DNA of 64,000 nt from Spirodela intermedia (taxonomy: Eukaryota > Streptophyta > Magnoliopsida > Alismatales > Araceae), in the NCBI GenBank assembly GCA_902729315.2, contig LR746264.1, positions 1,180,501 to 1,244,500 on the forward strand. Reading direction: 5' to 3'. Numbering within the stretch: position 1 is the first letter of the stretch; each line of letters begins with the position of its first letter. Below the pieces are notes generated by a model, which did no database searches, was not told the DNA's origin, and worked only from the letters and a program-made list of their open reading frames with translations. The position numbers and the translations under genes are program-made. Of the stretch, positions 1 to 17,039 are shown piece after piece.

Positions 1-2198
1 TGAGGAGTAGCTTGGTCATAATCTACAAAAACTTTTGTAGATTTCTTGACTGTTTCTTCCTTCTTTATATCTTAGACGCTCTAATCTTCAAATAAGGGTA
101 CATCTTTGCTTTTGAGCACCTTCTACTTTTCTGGATCCCACAACTTGTGACCAAACTGGTCATGTAAGTATAAACAAAATACATTATTTTGTCTTACCAT
201 CTAATTTAGACCTATCCACGTCAAGAACATGTGCAAATGCACGACAACGAAATACAATGTTTGTAAGAAACTTCTTTTCATGCCCATACATTATCTGCAA
301 CATTTCTATTCAGAGGTATAGATGGAGAAAGATTAATGAGATCAACAATTGTCCTTAATGCCTCGTCCCAAAACCTTTTGTGTAATTTAGCAAGTGAAAG
401 CATATTGCTGATCTTCTCCATAATGGTGTAATTCGTCTTCTCTACAACTATATTATGTTGAGTGCCCAGTACTATCATCTCATGAATAATACCTTGCTAC
501 CTAGAATACTCATGAAATAGATTCATGTACTCACCACCATTATCTAATCTTATACATTTCAGCTTCTTATCAGTCTCCCTCTCCACCCTGATCTGAAACC
601 CTTTGAAGATGTCAACAACATGGTATTAAGTCTTCAGAGGATATATCTAAACTTTTCTAAAATGGTCATCAATAAATGTGACATAATATAATACACCACT
701 AATGCCATGTAGAGCCACCTGCGGTCTTTGTCCTCAAAGGCTCACAAATATCTATTGTAGACACACTCTAAAACATGTATTTTCTAGGCAATAAAGAACT
801 ATAAAAAGAAACTCTATGTTATTTATAAGTCAGGCAATTAACACATAGACTCAAATGAATACCTTTGAAATCAAGTAGGACCTCCTTAGAAAGAGCTTGC
901 AGCCCTTTCTCACTCATGTGTCCTAGCCTCTTATGCCACAATTTCATGTTGTAATCTTTTTCTATGGCATTTAGCTAGTTGTCACACCCTTCAACTTGCA
1001 AACTATACAAGGTATTATACTTCTTTTCAGAAGCTACAACAAGTTAACCCCTTGTAACCTTTCATTTGCCTTTGCCAAACTTGCCTTCAAAGCCTTCATC
1101 ATCTAGTCTTCCAACTAAAATTAGATTCAGTCTTAGTTTCATCACATGCCTCATATCCTTCAACATCAACTTATAGCCAAGATTGGTCTTGATATGGATA
1201 TCACCAATGCCAATGATATCTATTGTTCCTAGATTGCCCATCTTGACAATGCCCAAATTTTCAACTTTATACATGACAAAAGACTCCCTCCTTGGTATAG
1301 CATCATAGGAAGCTTTTGTATCAACAATCCATTATGAATCTTGACAAACACAAAAAAAATATTGTCAATAGTAGACAGTCAAAAGATCACCACTTTGAAT
1401 AGTGGCCACAGTGTTTCCTTTTGATTCTTCATTCTCTACTTCTTTCTTCTTATTCTTATTTGTTTGCTTGTACTGACTCTTGATTCCTTTTTCATCACAA
1501 TTGTAACAAGTGATCTCCTTCCTTGACCTTGACTTCCTTTTGCTCTTGGAGTGACTTCTATATCTTGACTTTAACCTCCCTCTATTTTTTGTGACAAATG
1601 CTTATGCTTCACTAGTTGAGTTTCTCCTCAACTCTTCATTTAACAAACTACTTGTTACTTCACTCATGATGACAATATCATCTAGTATGGAATTGATGAG
1701 AGAAATCACTAGTGTCTCCCAACTATCAAACAGAGAATTGAGAAGTGACAATACTTGCAGCTGACTCATCTTTATCAAAGGTAACTGGTTATTAGTACTT
1801 TACATCTCATTCCAATGCTCAGTAATATAAGTACCTTCCTTTTACTTTAGATTTAGAAGTTTTTTGATCAAAAATGCCTTGTTATCTATTGTCCTTTTCA
1901 CATAAAGACTTTCTAGCTTCTTCCAAAGAAAGTGTGTAGAGCTCTGCTTGGATACATGGTGAAAAATATTATCATCGAGCCATTGCCTAATGAAGTCAAT
2001 TGTCTTTTGATTTAACTTTTTTAAATCATCAATTGATGTCGCCTCTGGTCTTCCACCATCTCCTTGTAGAGGTCTTGCAATACAAAAGATCTTCTATCCT
2101 TTGTTTTCATATGATCATATTGTTTTGGTTCATGCTAATCATGCAAGAAATATTTCATGTCTCCATATTCAATAAACTTAGCTCTAATACCACTTTTT
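1..2198 (-). mobile_element. Ty1/copia retrotransposon remnant (gag, protease, integrase part)
   Basis: Minus-strand reading gives decayed copia polyprotein pieces in the order expected from the 5' end. A zinc-knuckle-like CYNCDEKG lies near 1,490-1,510. The protease/pre-integrase stretch with MGNLGTIDIIGIGDIHI and RLNLILVGRLDDEG lies at about 1,062-1,274. An integrase piece with FWDEALRTIVDLINLSPSIP lies at about 278-478. A primer-binding site complementary to initiator tRNA-Met, read as TGGTATTAGAGC on the minus strand, is at 2,181-2,192. Frames are interrupted by many stops, so this is a dead copy. RT and RNase H would lie beyond the left window edge. Family assignment rests on these motifs and the PBS and is firm; exact boundaries are not. 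Confidence 0.85.
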
Positions 2199-2547
2199 TG
2201 AATAAAATGTCTAATTTAAACTTACAGAAGCTATGAAATAAGGAAACAAGAAACGAACAACTCACGACAAAGAGACAAGAATTTTACATAGTTCAGAGGT
2301 TGACCTCCTACGTCCACAAACAACAATGAAAGTTTCACTAGATGTGAGCGAAGTATAGAAGAACTACCTCTAAGAACACAGAGATGAAAGATCTGATCTT
2401 GGCCCTCAAATAGACAGAAATTATAGTGGTGAAATGAGGGATGCTAAAAAAGCCTAAAGAATGAATAAAAATAAGAGAAATGATAGTGGTGCAACCAATT
2501 CCTATTCCACTGATCTTCGTACAGGGAGCTTTTTTGTCGTCTTCTAC
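2199..2547 (-). repeat. Probable 5' LTR part of the copia remnant, cut by the CCD1 duplication junction
   Basis: It sits directly outside the primer-binding site and contains the GTGGACGTAGGAGGTCAACC-type U5 sequence typical of plant copia LTRs (minus strand, about 2,296-2,320). No terminal TG..CA pair can be assigned, because the sequence is replaced at about 2,548 by the block shared with 18,068 onward. The LTR call is inferred from position and the U5 signature. Confidence 0.55.
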
Positions 2548-3225
2548 CACTGTTTCCGGCGAAAATCAGCAACCTTCTCGTCGTTCACATCTCTCGTTTT
2601 GCCGATGAAAATCAGTAGGCTTCTCGTCGTCGAAACCTCTCGTTTCTCCGGCGAAGTATAGCGGGCTTCTTGGCGTCGAACTCGTCGCTTCTCTGTTCCG
2701 GTGCAGTGGAACATTCACTGATGGGTCGTCCAAAATACTTAATACTTCTGGTGAGAATCCCCCGCTCATTCTTCGGCGGTCGTTCCTGCTTTTCCGTACC
2801 TGTTTCTCTTCCAATTATTCCTCATTTTTCCAGTATTTCCGTCGCGATTTTTCCTCCGATCATTCCTCGTTCGTCCGTTGTTTTCCGTAGCTGTTTATCT
2901 TCATTCGTCCGAGAACTTCTCAATCCCGTTCATCCGTTATTTCAGGTCCTTAATATTCTATTTAAATCATGCCTAGTAATCAAAATAATTTAACCTTGTA
3001 TTCAGACCCAACAATCAAATCAATTTCATCATAAATTCAGGGCCAGACATCATTTTCACTTCTGCTAAACTGAAATAAATAAGAACAATACGAAAATATT
3101 ACGCACTATTATTCAATCAGAAATATCCCATCCTAGATGCGTTATTGATTCAAAAACATACAAGATTACATTTCGAGTAGTTTTTTATACCCCTTCTCAT
3201 CTCACCAGAGAAATGTCCCCCTATT

Positions 3226-3258
<33 letters not shown>

Positions 3259-3819
3259 ATGCCTCGCAGAATGGGCGGTGTTTTGTACACAGAGAGAGAG
3301 GGAGAGAGAGAGAGGAGGGAGACCCATTAGGCGTAAAATCGTTTGAATCCTCGCTTTCAATTCTCCAGGTGACCCAGAAGGTGTAAAACCTCATTTTCAT
3401 TGGTAAGGACGGTGCTTATTTTTATGTTTGAGTGGTCCAGAACGAGAGCGCAGCGCAGTCGTACAATAATATAAAACATCCTAGAACCACCGCCGGAGCC
3501 CGAAATGGGAGAGGATCCCCTCTGTCGAAGAAGAGGAGCCGTCGAGTTGACGCCACGCGACGGCTCCGGCGTCCACAGGCGGCGGGGCAAGACGACAGGA
3601 GGGGCCCTCTCTGTGTCGCCATTAACCAACCTCCTCCACAGGAACGGGTCATGGGGCAATGGCTTTCCTCGTTTACAAGATCTTAACCCGGTAAATTATT
3701 CATGTCCACTCTTTTATGGTCTCCAACCATTGGGCCTTCTCCCAAGTGCTGAACTCTTCTGCCGTCATCACAGGCTGGGCGAGTTGCCTGCGTGAGGGAG
3801 GGGAGACCGGGCTGCGGAG

Positions 3820-8169
<4,350 letters not shown>

Positions 8170-8310
8170 TTGAATGAAAAGGTGGGATGCTCAGAAACCC
8201 ATGCATTCACTCGATCTTCATAGAAAAACTTCGGAACATTCATGATATATATATATATATATATTTCTTTGTGCCTGTGTACACGGCGGAGCAGACAACC
8301 AACTCAACGA
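8170..8310 (+). repeat. Diverged 3' flank shared with CCD1-B
   Basis: After the stop codon the two copies still align (GGGATGCTCAGAAA, CATTCACTCG, GTGTACACGG) with 23,845-23,960, but with roughly one mismatch in six. Copy B has about 130 extra bases between its stop and this block. A short TA run lies at about 8,244-8,263. Confidence 0.8.
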
Positions 8311-9299
8311 GGCACGCTACCACAGAGGACGAAGCCCAACCAAACCTTGAAGTTCCACTAAATCAGTGGCCAAGAAATATTCATTGAAAGCCCTAAGATT
8401 TCAAGACTATACTGACAAGAAGTCGGTAACAATCCTTGTCAATAGAAAAGGCCCCCATAACTTCATCTCGCAAAATATCATTATTTAACTAAAGCTACCT
8501 ACACAGATTACCCCACAATCAGGCCCTTTTCAAGATGAATATGTTGAAGATTATGTATAAATGAGAACTAATAGCAATTGTTCATGCATTATATCAATGA
8601 AAATGTTATATTATTAGTAAAGGAATTATTCTCTCTATTGATCAATAGTGTATCAAGTTTATCTTAGAGAATTATTAGTTTTAGTTTCACGATCAAAATT
8701 GTAGTTAAAGATTATTACTTCTAACTTTGAAATATTATATAAAGTGGACACTAGTAATGAGGCTTTTAAACTTCTCCTGACTATTAGATCATGCCACATT
8801 TCGCTTTTTGGAAGTACAATGGCCTAAGCTATTAGACTTTTAATTAATTCATAAGGAGAATAGTATCAATCCTCATTGGGCAACAATTTTCGTGGAACTT
8901 CACTCCTCTAAAAAGTGACCTTAATACTCACAACACTAAGGCCAATTATTTCTCAAGGGAACAATTGGTGGTCTTGAAGAACTCTACCATCACACTTAAA
9001 GTATTATAGAAGTTCCAAGGTTAAACTCTAGATGGAGACATAAGCAAATATTTGAGAATGTGTGATGGATGGACATGAAACTACATCCATAAGTATGTGA
9101 TTGCTTGTACTGATATGTCAAAAAGTTAGGTCAAGGTTTCTCTTTTCAATAGGTGTTCTTAAACCTCTACTCATTTTAGAGAAAATCTGAGAAAACATCT
9201 CCATGATTTTTACCGAAAGGCTTTACAATTCCAATAGGTTAACACATTCTTGTTGTGGTCAACTGGTGAAGAAAGCATGCATATTTTTCTCCACTTTGC
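8311..9299. other. AT-rich spacer, no gene recognised
   Basis: All frames are full of stops. It probably includes upstream parts of the gypsy remnant that follows, but I could not recognise a domain. Confidence 0.5.
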
Positions 9300-9620
9300 C
9301 TTTAATTTACAACACTTCAAATCAAAAAACGTTTCATTGGCAACATCATATATTTACATGGTTTCATGTCCTCAATACTTACTAATCGTGAAAACATATT
9401 TATGAGCCATTTATGGTGATAATTATTCAATTTTCAAAGCACAATATTATCATGGATCACTACTTATCACCAATTGATTGATGATCAAGTAGAAGTGGTA
9501 AAGTAAGGGTTTGAAAACTTATCTTCATTTCTTCACCAATGCTCAACCTTACCAATTGTTTGAATGACTAGCTTAGACTAAGTACTAATATGATAAGAAA
9601 GCCCTCTCCCATCTCTCATA
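9300..9620 (+). mobile_element. Decayed Ty3/gypsy integrase core remnant
   Basis: Broken plus-strand frames read IYLHGFMSSILTNRENIF followed by YHPLIDDQVEVVNKGLKTYL and then THAQP-like sequence. This matches the plant gypsy integrase order of a D-containing SDRD-type motif, then the YHPQTDGQTEVVNR-type motif. Several stops and frame changes show it is inactive. Element ends were not found. Confidence 0.75.
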
Positions 9621-12000
9621 TGATATGCTAGTGAGTCTACCAAGTTGGGTAACACAAACTACTAACGTGCCCAAAATCGTTGTTATTCGGTGCACTCAAA
9701 CTTAATATTTATAATTGAAAATTTAAATAAAATTTCTTTAATTATAAGGATTTCAGATTGATCCTCAAGAAAATCAGAAAGTTAAAAACATCCTTTAATA
9801 TGGAAAGTGTAAAAAAAAGGAATGAAATAGTAAAAGTTTTTTACAAATTACGAATGTCAATGATATCTAACTCTAAAAGTTAGAAAAAACTCAGAAAATA
9901 TAGATGACTAACTCTTAATATCCCTAAAAGTTTTCTTGTAACTCAATGTGTCATTCTCTGAACAATAATATTACTAAGGTAAAAAATTAATAATTGAGAA
10001 CATGAAAACTAGAGAAAATAGTTACATTTTCTAAAAGATAAGAAACTAACCATACTACATTTTCCCAAAAGATATTAACCTGATTTCATGTGATACTTGT
10101 GAAATTGAATTTGTTCTAAGGAAAGGTCAAAAATATGGAAAATGTAGGAAATGATTTTTTAAAAATCTAAAAAACTATTGTAAGCACTTTCTAAAATCAC
10201 AAAAAAAAAATTATAAGATAACAAACTAACTATGCTAGATTCTCCCAAAAGATACTAACCTAATTCTATTTGGCACTCATGAAATCAAATTTGATCTAAG
10301 GAAAGGTTGAACCAAAAAACTCAAAAAATAATTTTCGATGATGTGCGTGATGATTTTATCACTAAATCACTAAAAGACGATCTTTGGATAAGAAAAAACA
10401 TTCAGATTTTTAAGGAAGTAAGTTATTCAGGAAAAATCATAAATCTGAAAGGAACTACACAATTGGATACATATATCATTTGTTTACCAAAAAAATGATG
10501 TTTAATGATTATGTCACCAAATCATCAAAATATGATCTTTTAAAGAGATAAAATATTTATTGATTCGTAAGAAGGTATGGTATTCAAGAAAACTTATAAA
10601 ACTAAAAGAAATTACATAAGTTGATACATATTTCCTTTCTTTTGCCTTGGTGTCATTGTCAAGACATAACAAGTCAAGGATAAAGAAGAATAACTCACTA
10701 GAAACTCAATGAAGTGTCATCTATTAAATAATACTCATCACCTACAAAATAAGAGGGAGTCTAAGGAGTTAAAAAGTGAGAGGAAAAGGTGGAGAGATCA
10801 TGCTTGCAACCTCGAGGCCTTAGATGTCTGTCACCTAGCTGCCACCTCCTGTTTGAGTGTGAAAAAAATTCCTTTCATTTGGCCTCTCTAAGATTTTTAT
10901 ACCCACACCTTTTTGGGCCTTCTTTTTCGATCCTTTGTGTGGTTTGATTAAGCCCAATCTTTTGGGCACTCTTTTTAATTTTCTATACCATAATATGCTT
11001 TTTCTCATGCATGAGAGCTTTAAGCTCTAACATTCTATGCTAATTCCTTTCACTTTGGTAAATCTATAGAAATCAATATCCTAAAATAAAATTTTTAAAT
11101 TTTAAACCCTTGTTCCTAATAAATTAAGATACATTCTCAAAGTAATAAATCTTAGAAAAAGATTAAAAAACATTATTAATTTAATCCATAAGCTACATGA
11201 TGTAGATATAACTAAGTTTAAAGTTATTTATACATATCTTTTGACCTTTGCTCTAATATGATGAGATATAGTAATTCACGCTTATTATAATTCATTAATG
11301 TAAAAATCAAAGAGATAATTAATTAATTTTTAGTGATAAATATTTATCAATTATCTATCACAAGAATAGATTTCCCCAAACCCAATCAATAGTAAAAATC
11401 TATCATGATAAAAAAATAAGATTTCAAATTTTTTGTAGACAACTATGTGCTTACTAGTTACTATCTCTTACTCATTGCTTCTTCTGTTCTTGTAAGATTA
11501 TCAAGCACATTGACTAGTTGCCTTTTGATCAGCTATTCATCCTACTTCATGCACTCAATTGGTAATTCATGTGTCATAGTTGAAGTGATATATTGCCTAG
11601 TCTTTGATATCTCCTACTCTATTGCTTGATCAAGATCTACTAACCATTGATATGTTGAATATTCTTGACTTTCACCAGGCCCTAATGGTGTCAAAGTTGT
11701 GACCCAATAAAATGATCCACCCACTTTGAAGAATGCCCAAGAAAAAGTCCATAATATCCACCACTAATTCCTTTTCCAGTAAGGTCAAAACTTATAAGTC
11801 AACTACAATAAAGCCACTCTTGACTGCCATGCTGTTTAGTCAACTACTAACTATGAACCACATTGGTGATGAGACAATAGTATTCAAAGGTTCAGGACTT
11901 GCAACAAAGTCACATCGGATGTGAAGCATAAAACAGACTTTTGGCACATAAATTACAACATATAGGATTCTAAATGATGACCAAAGTTAGGAGTGAAATG
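9621..12000. other. AT-rich intergenic DNA with diverged direct repeats
   Basis: No gene recognised; open frames are short and look random. Two pairs of diverged direct repeats are visible: about 10,020-10,130 with 10,200-10,310, and about 10,320-10,495 with 10,497-10,640. Both have a spacing near 180 bp, suggesting an eroded tandem repeat. Confidence 0.5.
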
Positions 12001-12117
12001 ATGTAGGATTGGGGCCCAATCTAGAGTCAGCCGGTCCACTAGAGGACTCAAGTTCAGCCCAAGCAGCTTTGGGCCTAGAAGACCATCGGAGATCATGATG
12101 CCAATGCATCAGGTCAG

Positions 12118-12578
12118 CAGCTGAAGATTTTATTTACTATTAACATGTTCTTTCTTTGTTTAAGATTTCCATTACTTTACTTACTGTGCTTTGCTTTTTA
12201 AGGTATTTAAAGGGCCCATCTCGTCTTTGTTGGAGAACAATTAGTGATTGATTTCTTTTACCTTCACATAAGCTCCACTGTTTGTTGTTGGCTGTGAACC
12301 CCATCGCCCCAGTAGGGTTGGTTGTGAGGATCCCGTGCTCCCAGTTGAAGTGTTATCGCCATCACCATTTCCTTCGACTATCACTATTCGTTGCCGTTTC
12401 CATTGGCCCGTCTTCCATCTGCCACTGCTGTTGTTACCCCTTCCACCAGCCACTATCACCACCATATCACCCCAATCACGCCCATCGACACTGCCCTCCT
12501 TTGCCATCATCACCGCTCTACCACTCCCTGTGCCCTACGGCTCCACCTACACCGCTCCCAACAAATCTCCGCCGCTGC
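12118..12578 (+). repeat. LTR-like repeat, left copy of deleted gypsy element
   Basis: It shares CAGCTGAAGA, TTTAAGATTTCC-type and TACAATTAGTGATTGATTT-type blocks with 13,362-13,915. It contains a TATTTAAAGGG promoter-like motif near 12,205. The copy is shorter than the right one because of deletions in the C-rich part. Confidence 0.7.
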
Positions 12579-12584
12579 TGACAT

Positions 12585-13345
12585 ATCAGCTAGAGAGGAG
12601 AACCCTAGGTGGTCAGCTATCTTCCAAATTTTTGTCAAATTTGGGCCAACTATTTCCAAATGCATTGTAGATAGTGGTAGTAGTATTAGTGCCATATCGC
12701 AAGATGTCATCACTAAATTAGGATGCTAATGACAGATCACCCTAATCCTTATAAGATATCATGGGTGAACTCCACACATATTTTGTCTAACAATAGTGTT
12801 TTGTCTTACTTGAGGTATTGGTGCCTATGAGGATGACGTCCGTTGTGATAGAGTACCAATGGATGTTGGTTGTTATTGTAGGACGGTATGATTCTATGAC
12901 TAAGATGTCACATAGATAGGTAGAATGAATGCATGTTCGTTCACATACAAGGAGAAAAAGATAGTGTAGTATCCTATCTCCCTAGATTTGACGAATGCCA
13001 AACTTCTACCTCCATTACACCCCCCCTTACCTTAAATCTTATTAGTGATCATACCCTTCAAAAGGAATTCTAGGAAGGATACCTTGTCATGGCTTGCATT
13101 CATCATGGACGGTTTACACCAATGATTGCATTTAAACTTTACGCTACAGGGGCACGGCCATTCAAAATTATATTTTAGACCTTTTCAGTAGGCTTTGGTA
13201 TTAACTCTACTTTTAATATTACAGATCTTATTACTTATCACGGACCACCTAATGTACCTATTGAGATGTTTGAGCCTAACCCCACTCCTCCAAGTGACAC
13301 CACACCTAATTTTCTATCAGCCAGTTTTCCTCTAGCATACATTTA
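12585..13345 (+). mobile_element. Internally deleted Ty3/gypsy derivative (protease and integrase tail)
   Basis: Between the two LTR-like repeats, the plus strand encodes an aspartic protease piece (CIVDSGSSISAISQDVITKL, about 12,660-12,726). It then passes to a piece ending DLITYHGPPNVPIEMFEP (about 13,220-13,290), which looks like the C-terminal tail of a gypsy polyprotein. Most of RT, RNase H and integrase are missing and stops are present. A large internal deletion inside a gypsy element is the simplest reading. Confidence 0.7.
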
Positions 13346-13361
13346 ACAGAATTGGGCTGGC

Positions 13362-14300
13362 AGCTGAAGACTTTGTTTACTATTAGCATGTTCTTCCTTT
13401 GTTTAAGCTTTCCATTACTTCACTTACTTTACTTTGCTTTGCAAGGTTTTTACATGAGCCCGTCTCGTCTTCGTTGGAGTACAATTAGTGATTGATTTTT
13501 TTACCTTTACGGAAGCTCCACCCTTTGTTGCTGGCCGTGAGACCCCGTCGAGCCGATATGGTTGGCCGTGAGGACCCCCTGCCCCCCCGGTTGGAGTGTT
13601 ATCGCTGTCTCCATTTCCTTCCACCGCCGCCATTCGTCGCCGTTTCCGCCGCCCGTCTTCCGTCCGCCACCGCTTTTGTCGCCCCTCCAACACCACCGTC
13701 AACCTTCCGCCGGCCTCCGTCGACCACTCCCTCTGTCGCCACCGTCACCTTTTTCCTCTATCACCGATCAGCCTTCCACCAGCAACTATCACCACCGTCT
13801 CGCCCCGGTCGCCCCCATCGGCACCGTCCTCCTCTGTCATCGTCACTACTCCGCCGCTCCCTGTCCCCTACGGCTCCGCCTACGCCGCCGCCGACGAATC
13901 TCCTCCCGGCCTCCAATGCCCTCATCTCCTCTCTCCTCCCCTATCGTCCGACGCTCCGGTTCGTCCACCCGCTCCCCCCGCTCCCCCCGCCCACCCCCGA
14001 CGCCCCGGCTTATGGAATCCTCTACTGGTTCGGCGCGATCCGAATAGTTAAGGCATACGGACCGACGAGCCACTATTGGGCCCCCTTACCCAGGGGCCCA
14101 TTAACGGGTTATTTCTCTTCCGCCCACCTGGTCGTTCTGGGTCGGGTCCGTACCCGCTGGCAGATCTGACGGGTCCGAGCCATAGCCGACCGGCAACCAC
14201 CCCCCCTTCTGCCTGGTCAACGGACAACTATATGAAGTCAACGGCCAACAGCTGATTGGGTCAACGGGTAACGATCGAACCCCTGTGAACCGGATCTCTT
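13362..14300 (+). repeat. LTR-like repeat, right copy, with following leader-like sequence
   Basis: 13,362-13,915 matches the left copy. The sequence continues to about 14,300 as CCG-rich DNA. Long open frames here (up to about 225 codons) come from low-complexity C/G-rich sequence and show no domain. Confidence 0.6.
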
Positions 14301-14619
14301 TGGTGACTTCTCTCCTCCAGTAATTATCTCACTTCTTACGCTTGGTATTCCCTGCTCTTTTAATATATCCTTCTTGTCATCGTCGCCTAAATCGCCCGAT
14401 CCTAGCCCCGTTTATGTTACTGTGGATGATTTTGAGCCAGACATGGACTCATCCTTCTTCTATTTCTGATAGTGTATGTGATTTCTGCATCGTTTTATCT
14501 GATTTCTATTACGTTCTCATTATCATCCCCATCATGAAGCGGGTAGGCTAGAATCTGGCTCCAATGAGAAAAATGGGTACCATGTGCCCTCTCATTATTC
14601 TTCTCCTCATTTATCGGAT

Positions 14620-14656
<37 letters not shown>

Positions 14657-14877
14657 CCTCTCTCTCTCTCTCATATCGTTGACCCACTCTCTTTCCTCCC
14701 TTGAAAAATAATTATTCGATTACCAACAATAGAAGGGGGTTCCATCAGGTACATGATGAGGTTCCATTCTCACGCCAAGGTTAGGGCGATAACATGATAA
14801 ATAAATTTTCATCTGCTTGTACGAGGTATAATCAATGAAGTTGTTTTCTCCCTCCTCCAGGACGGAAGATGGCATCG
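14301..14877. other. Spacer with (CT)n microsatellite
   Basis: Nothing coding recognised. A CT run lies at about 14,622-14,672. The right end holds the 3' flank of the minus-strand polygalacturonase. Confidence 0.6.
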
Positions 14878-17039
14878 TCAGGAGCACCTCGATGGGACGA
14901 TGGTGCCACGTTTAGACAAGTTGACGTTGCGGCAGAAGCTCTTGGCAAATGCTCCTCTCGTTGTGACGAGGTTGATGTCCTGCAGCCTTATCCCTCGGCA
15001 AGGAACGATGCGGCTGCAGTCGAAGGTCATGGCCACCGCGGTTGCGCTTGTTCCACTCACGTTCTTGTAGGTCACTCCGCTCACGCCGACCGCCGATTTC
15101 TTGAGGTGGGAACGGAAGATCAGGGTTCCGAACTCGGCGAGAAAATGAGAGTGAGAGAAAGAGAGATAGAGAGACAAAAACAGAAAGAAAGAAGAGAGAG
15201 AGAGAGAGAGAGAGAGACGAAGGAACAGAGAGGTAAAGGGTGGGTGCTAGCATCTTCCACCTGTTCATTGCAGGGCTTGGAGGAGTCGCAGTAGTTCTGG
15301 TCAATGATTATAGGGTTCTTCACCTTGTCCATGACGATGTTCATGAAGGTGATGTTTCTGGCGTACCCTTTTCCACCCTGAACGGCAAGTATCGGTGGAC
15401 GCGGTCGTCGCAGTGTCAGTTCGCGGAGCGCGAGTGAATTCTGAATGGGGTGTCCTTTAGATGGCGTTACCTGCCAGGTCTTGATCCGGACTCCGTTTGT
15501 GGTTCCCTCCAGCCTCGCCGTGTCGACCAAGACGTCGGAGACTGTGTGTTCCGCACCGTTGGCTCCAAGGCTCCCGATACTGTCAGCGACGCGGAGAATC
15601 GTCAACAGGGAATAGGGTAGATGGTGTGGGAGAAACGGGCTATAGAGGAGGACGCCACAAGCAGATGCCAGCACGTCGAGGGTAGATGTGTGTACCTGAT
15701 TCCGTGGCCCGGTCCGCAGACGATGTTGGTGGCCGTAATGGAGTGTGACCGGCTGACGATGGAGATGCAATCGTCGCCTACAGGGACGAACTCAAAGCGA
15801 AGTCACAATCCACATTCTTCCCGCTTCTAGGATTGAGTATGCCAAAGAAGAGGAGGCGGAGGATGGACCTGTCCTGATGACGCAGTCGCTGATCTTAACG
15901 TCGGTGCTACCAGAGACGTGGATTCCGTCGGTGTTGGGACTGTTTCCGGGGGCGGAGATTGTCAGTCGGGAGATCTGGACGTTGGCGCACTTTGCGAAAG
16001 TGACGTGCATCTGCTGGGCGTTCTTGAACCTCAGATTGTTCACGGTCAAGCCGCGGCAGGATCGGAACGTCAACGCCTGCACGTGGTCAACCTCACTAAT
16101 CAGCTCGCAAAACCCAGAGAATCCACTAACTGAAAGAGACCGTGTTCCAGACCGTACCGTGGGTGCACCCTTGCAGGGCTGAAACATCACGCCGAAGAAA
16201 AATCAGAAGGCGAGTCAGTGAGCTGGTAGAGATTAATTAAGCCGAAGGTAGAGAGTTTCCACTAGCTGTGCGGTAGTCGCCCTAGCGGAGAGAGTGAAGG
16301 GTTCGTACCTGTGCGGAGTCGAGCTTGCAAGAGACCTTCCACCACACATGCCCATTGCCGTCGATGGTTCCGCCGCCCTCCACCCTGAGGCCGTCGACCT
16401 TGGTGAACTTCATCCAGAGACTGCGACGGGTTCCATCCCAATCTGATATCCTTCCGGAGGCGAGAATCGTTCCCTTAATCTGTCGGTGAAATTTGAAACA
16501 TAGAGCAAGTCTAAGAGCGACGCGATACGATTTTGATGCGAGGGGAGCTTCCTGGTAGGCGGTTGTGTCTCACCGCTACGGTGATTGCAGACTTGCAGGG
16601 ACCGGAGAAGGTGACGGGTTTGAGTCGGTAGGCCTTCCCCTCGGGGACTAGCATTGTGACAGGCGTGGCGGAAGAGCAAGCCGCCTTCCAGGCAGCGGCG
16701 AACGCCTGCAGACAATGTAACCGATGGGCGAGTCCGAGAACGTTTAGAAGGAGATTCCCATCTGCGACAGAAAAGATTGCTGAACGGTCTACTACCTTGG
16801 TGTCGTTTGACGATCCTTCGCCTCGTGCACCGAAATCCTTCACGGTCACCACCGTCCTTGCGTTCCCCAGAGTAGCCCACCTCCGTTCGTTGGCTGTCCC
16901 CGGAGACAGTTTCCTCACCGCGGAGGAGTCTGTGATGCCGAGACGGTTACGGAAGGAGGGGCCGCCGGAGAACGTCTGTTCCAGCTGAGAATCGCCCGAA
17001 CGAAGGAGTAGCACGAGGGCGAGAATGAGAGGAAGCCAT
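14878..17039 (-). pseudogene. Polygalacturonase (GH28) copy PG-a, start codon out of frame
   Basis: GH28 polygalacturonases hydrolyse homogalacturonan in the cell wall. Minus-strand exons, 5' to 3', are 17039-16796, 16705-16574, 16479-16309, 16178-16158, 16076-15869, 15777-15696, 15579-15471, 15377-15261 and 15099-14878. Exons 2-8 match PG-c exactly in length; exon 9 is one codon shorter. All four family motifs are intact: SPNTDGIHVS, GDDC, the CGPGHGI-type motif III and RIK. The ATG at 17,039-17,037 is out of frame, because the signal-peptide segment is 14 nt shorter than in PG-c, so exon 1 is 244 nt instead of 255. The leader frame (LPLILALVLLL) has no Met nearby; in-frame Mets occur only upstream in the region that is promoter or 5' UTR in the paralogues. 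The TATA element is also lost. It is probably a young pseudogene, or it uses an unusual start. Confidence 0.75.

Noticed and set aside
2670-2993. 107-codon frame repeated identically at 18,191-18,514
   Set aside because: Its conservation is explained by the recent duplication; no known family and no codon-level constraint can be shown.
13492-14169. 225-codon proline/arginine-rich frame
   Set aside because: Low-complexity C-rich LTR sequence; all three plus frames are open for similar lengths and none has a domain.
15120-15770. 216-codon minus-strand frame
   Set aside because: It reads through introns 7 and 8 and the CT repeat of PG-a; only the exon parts are meaningful.
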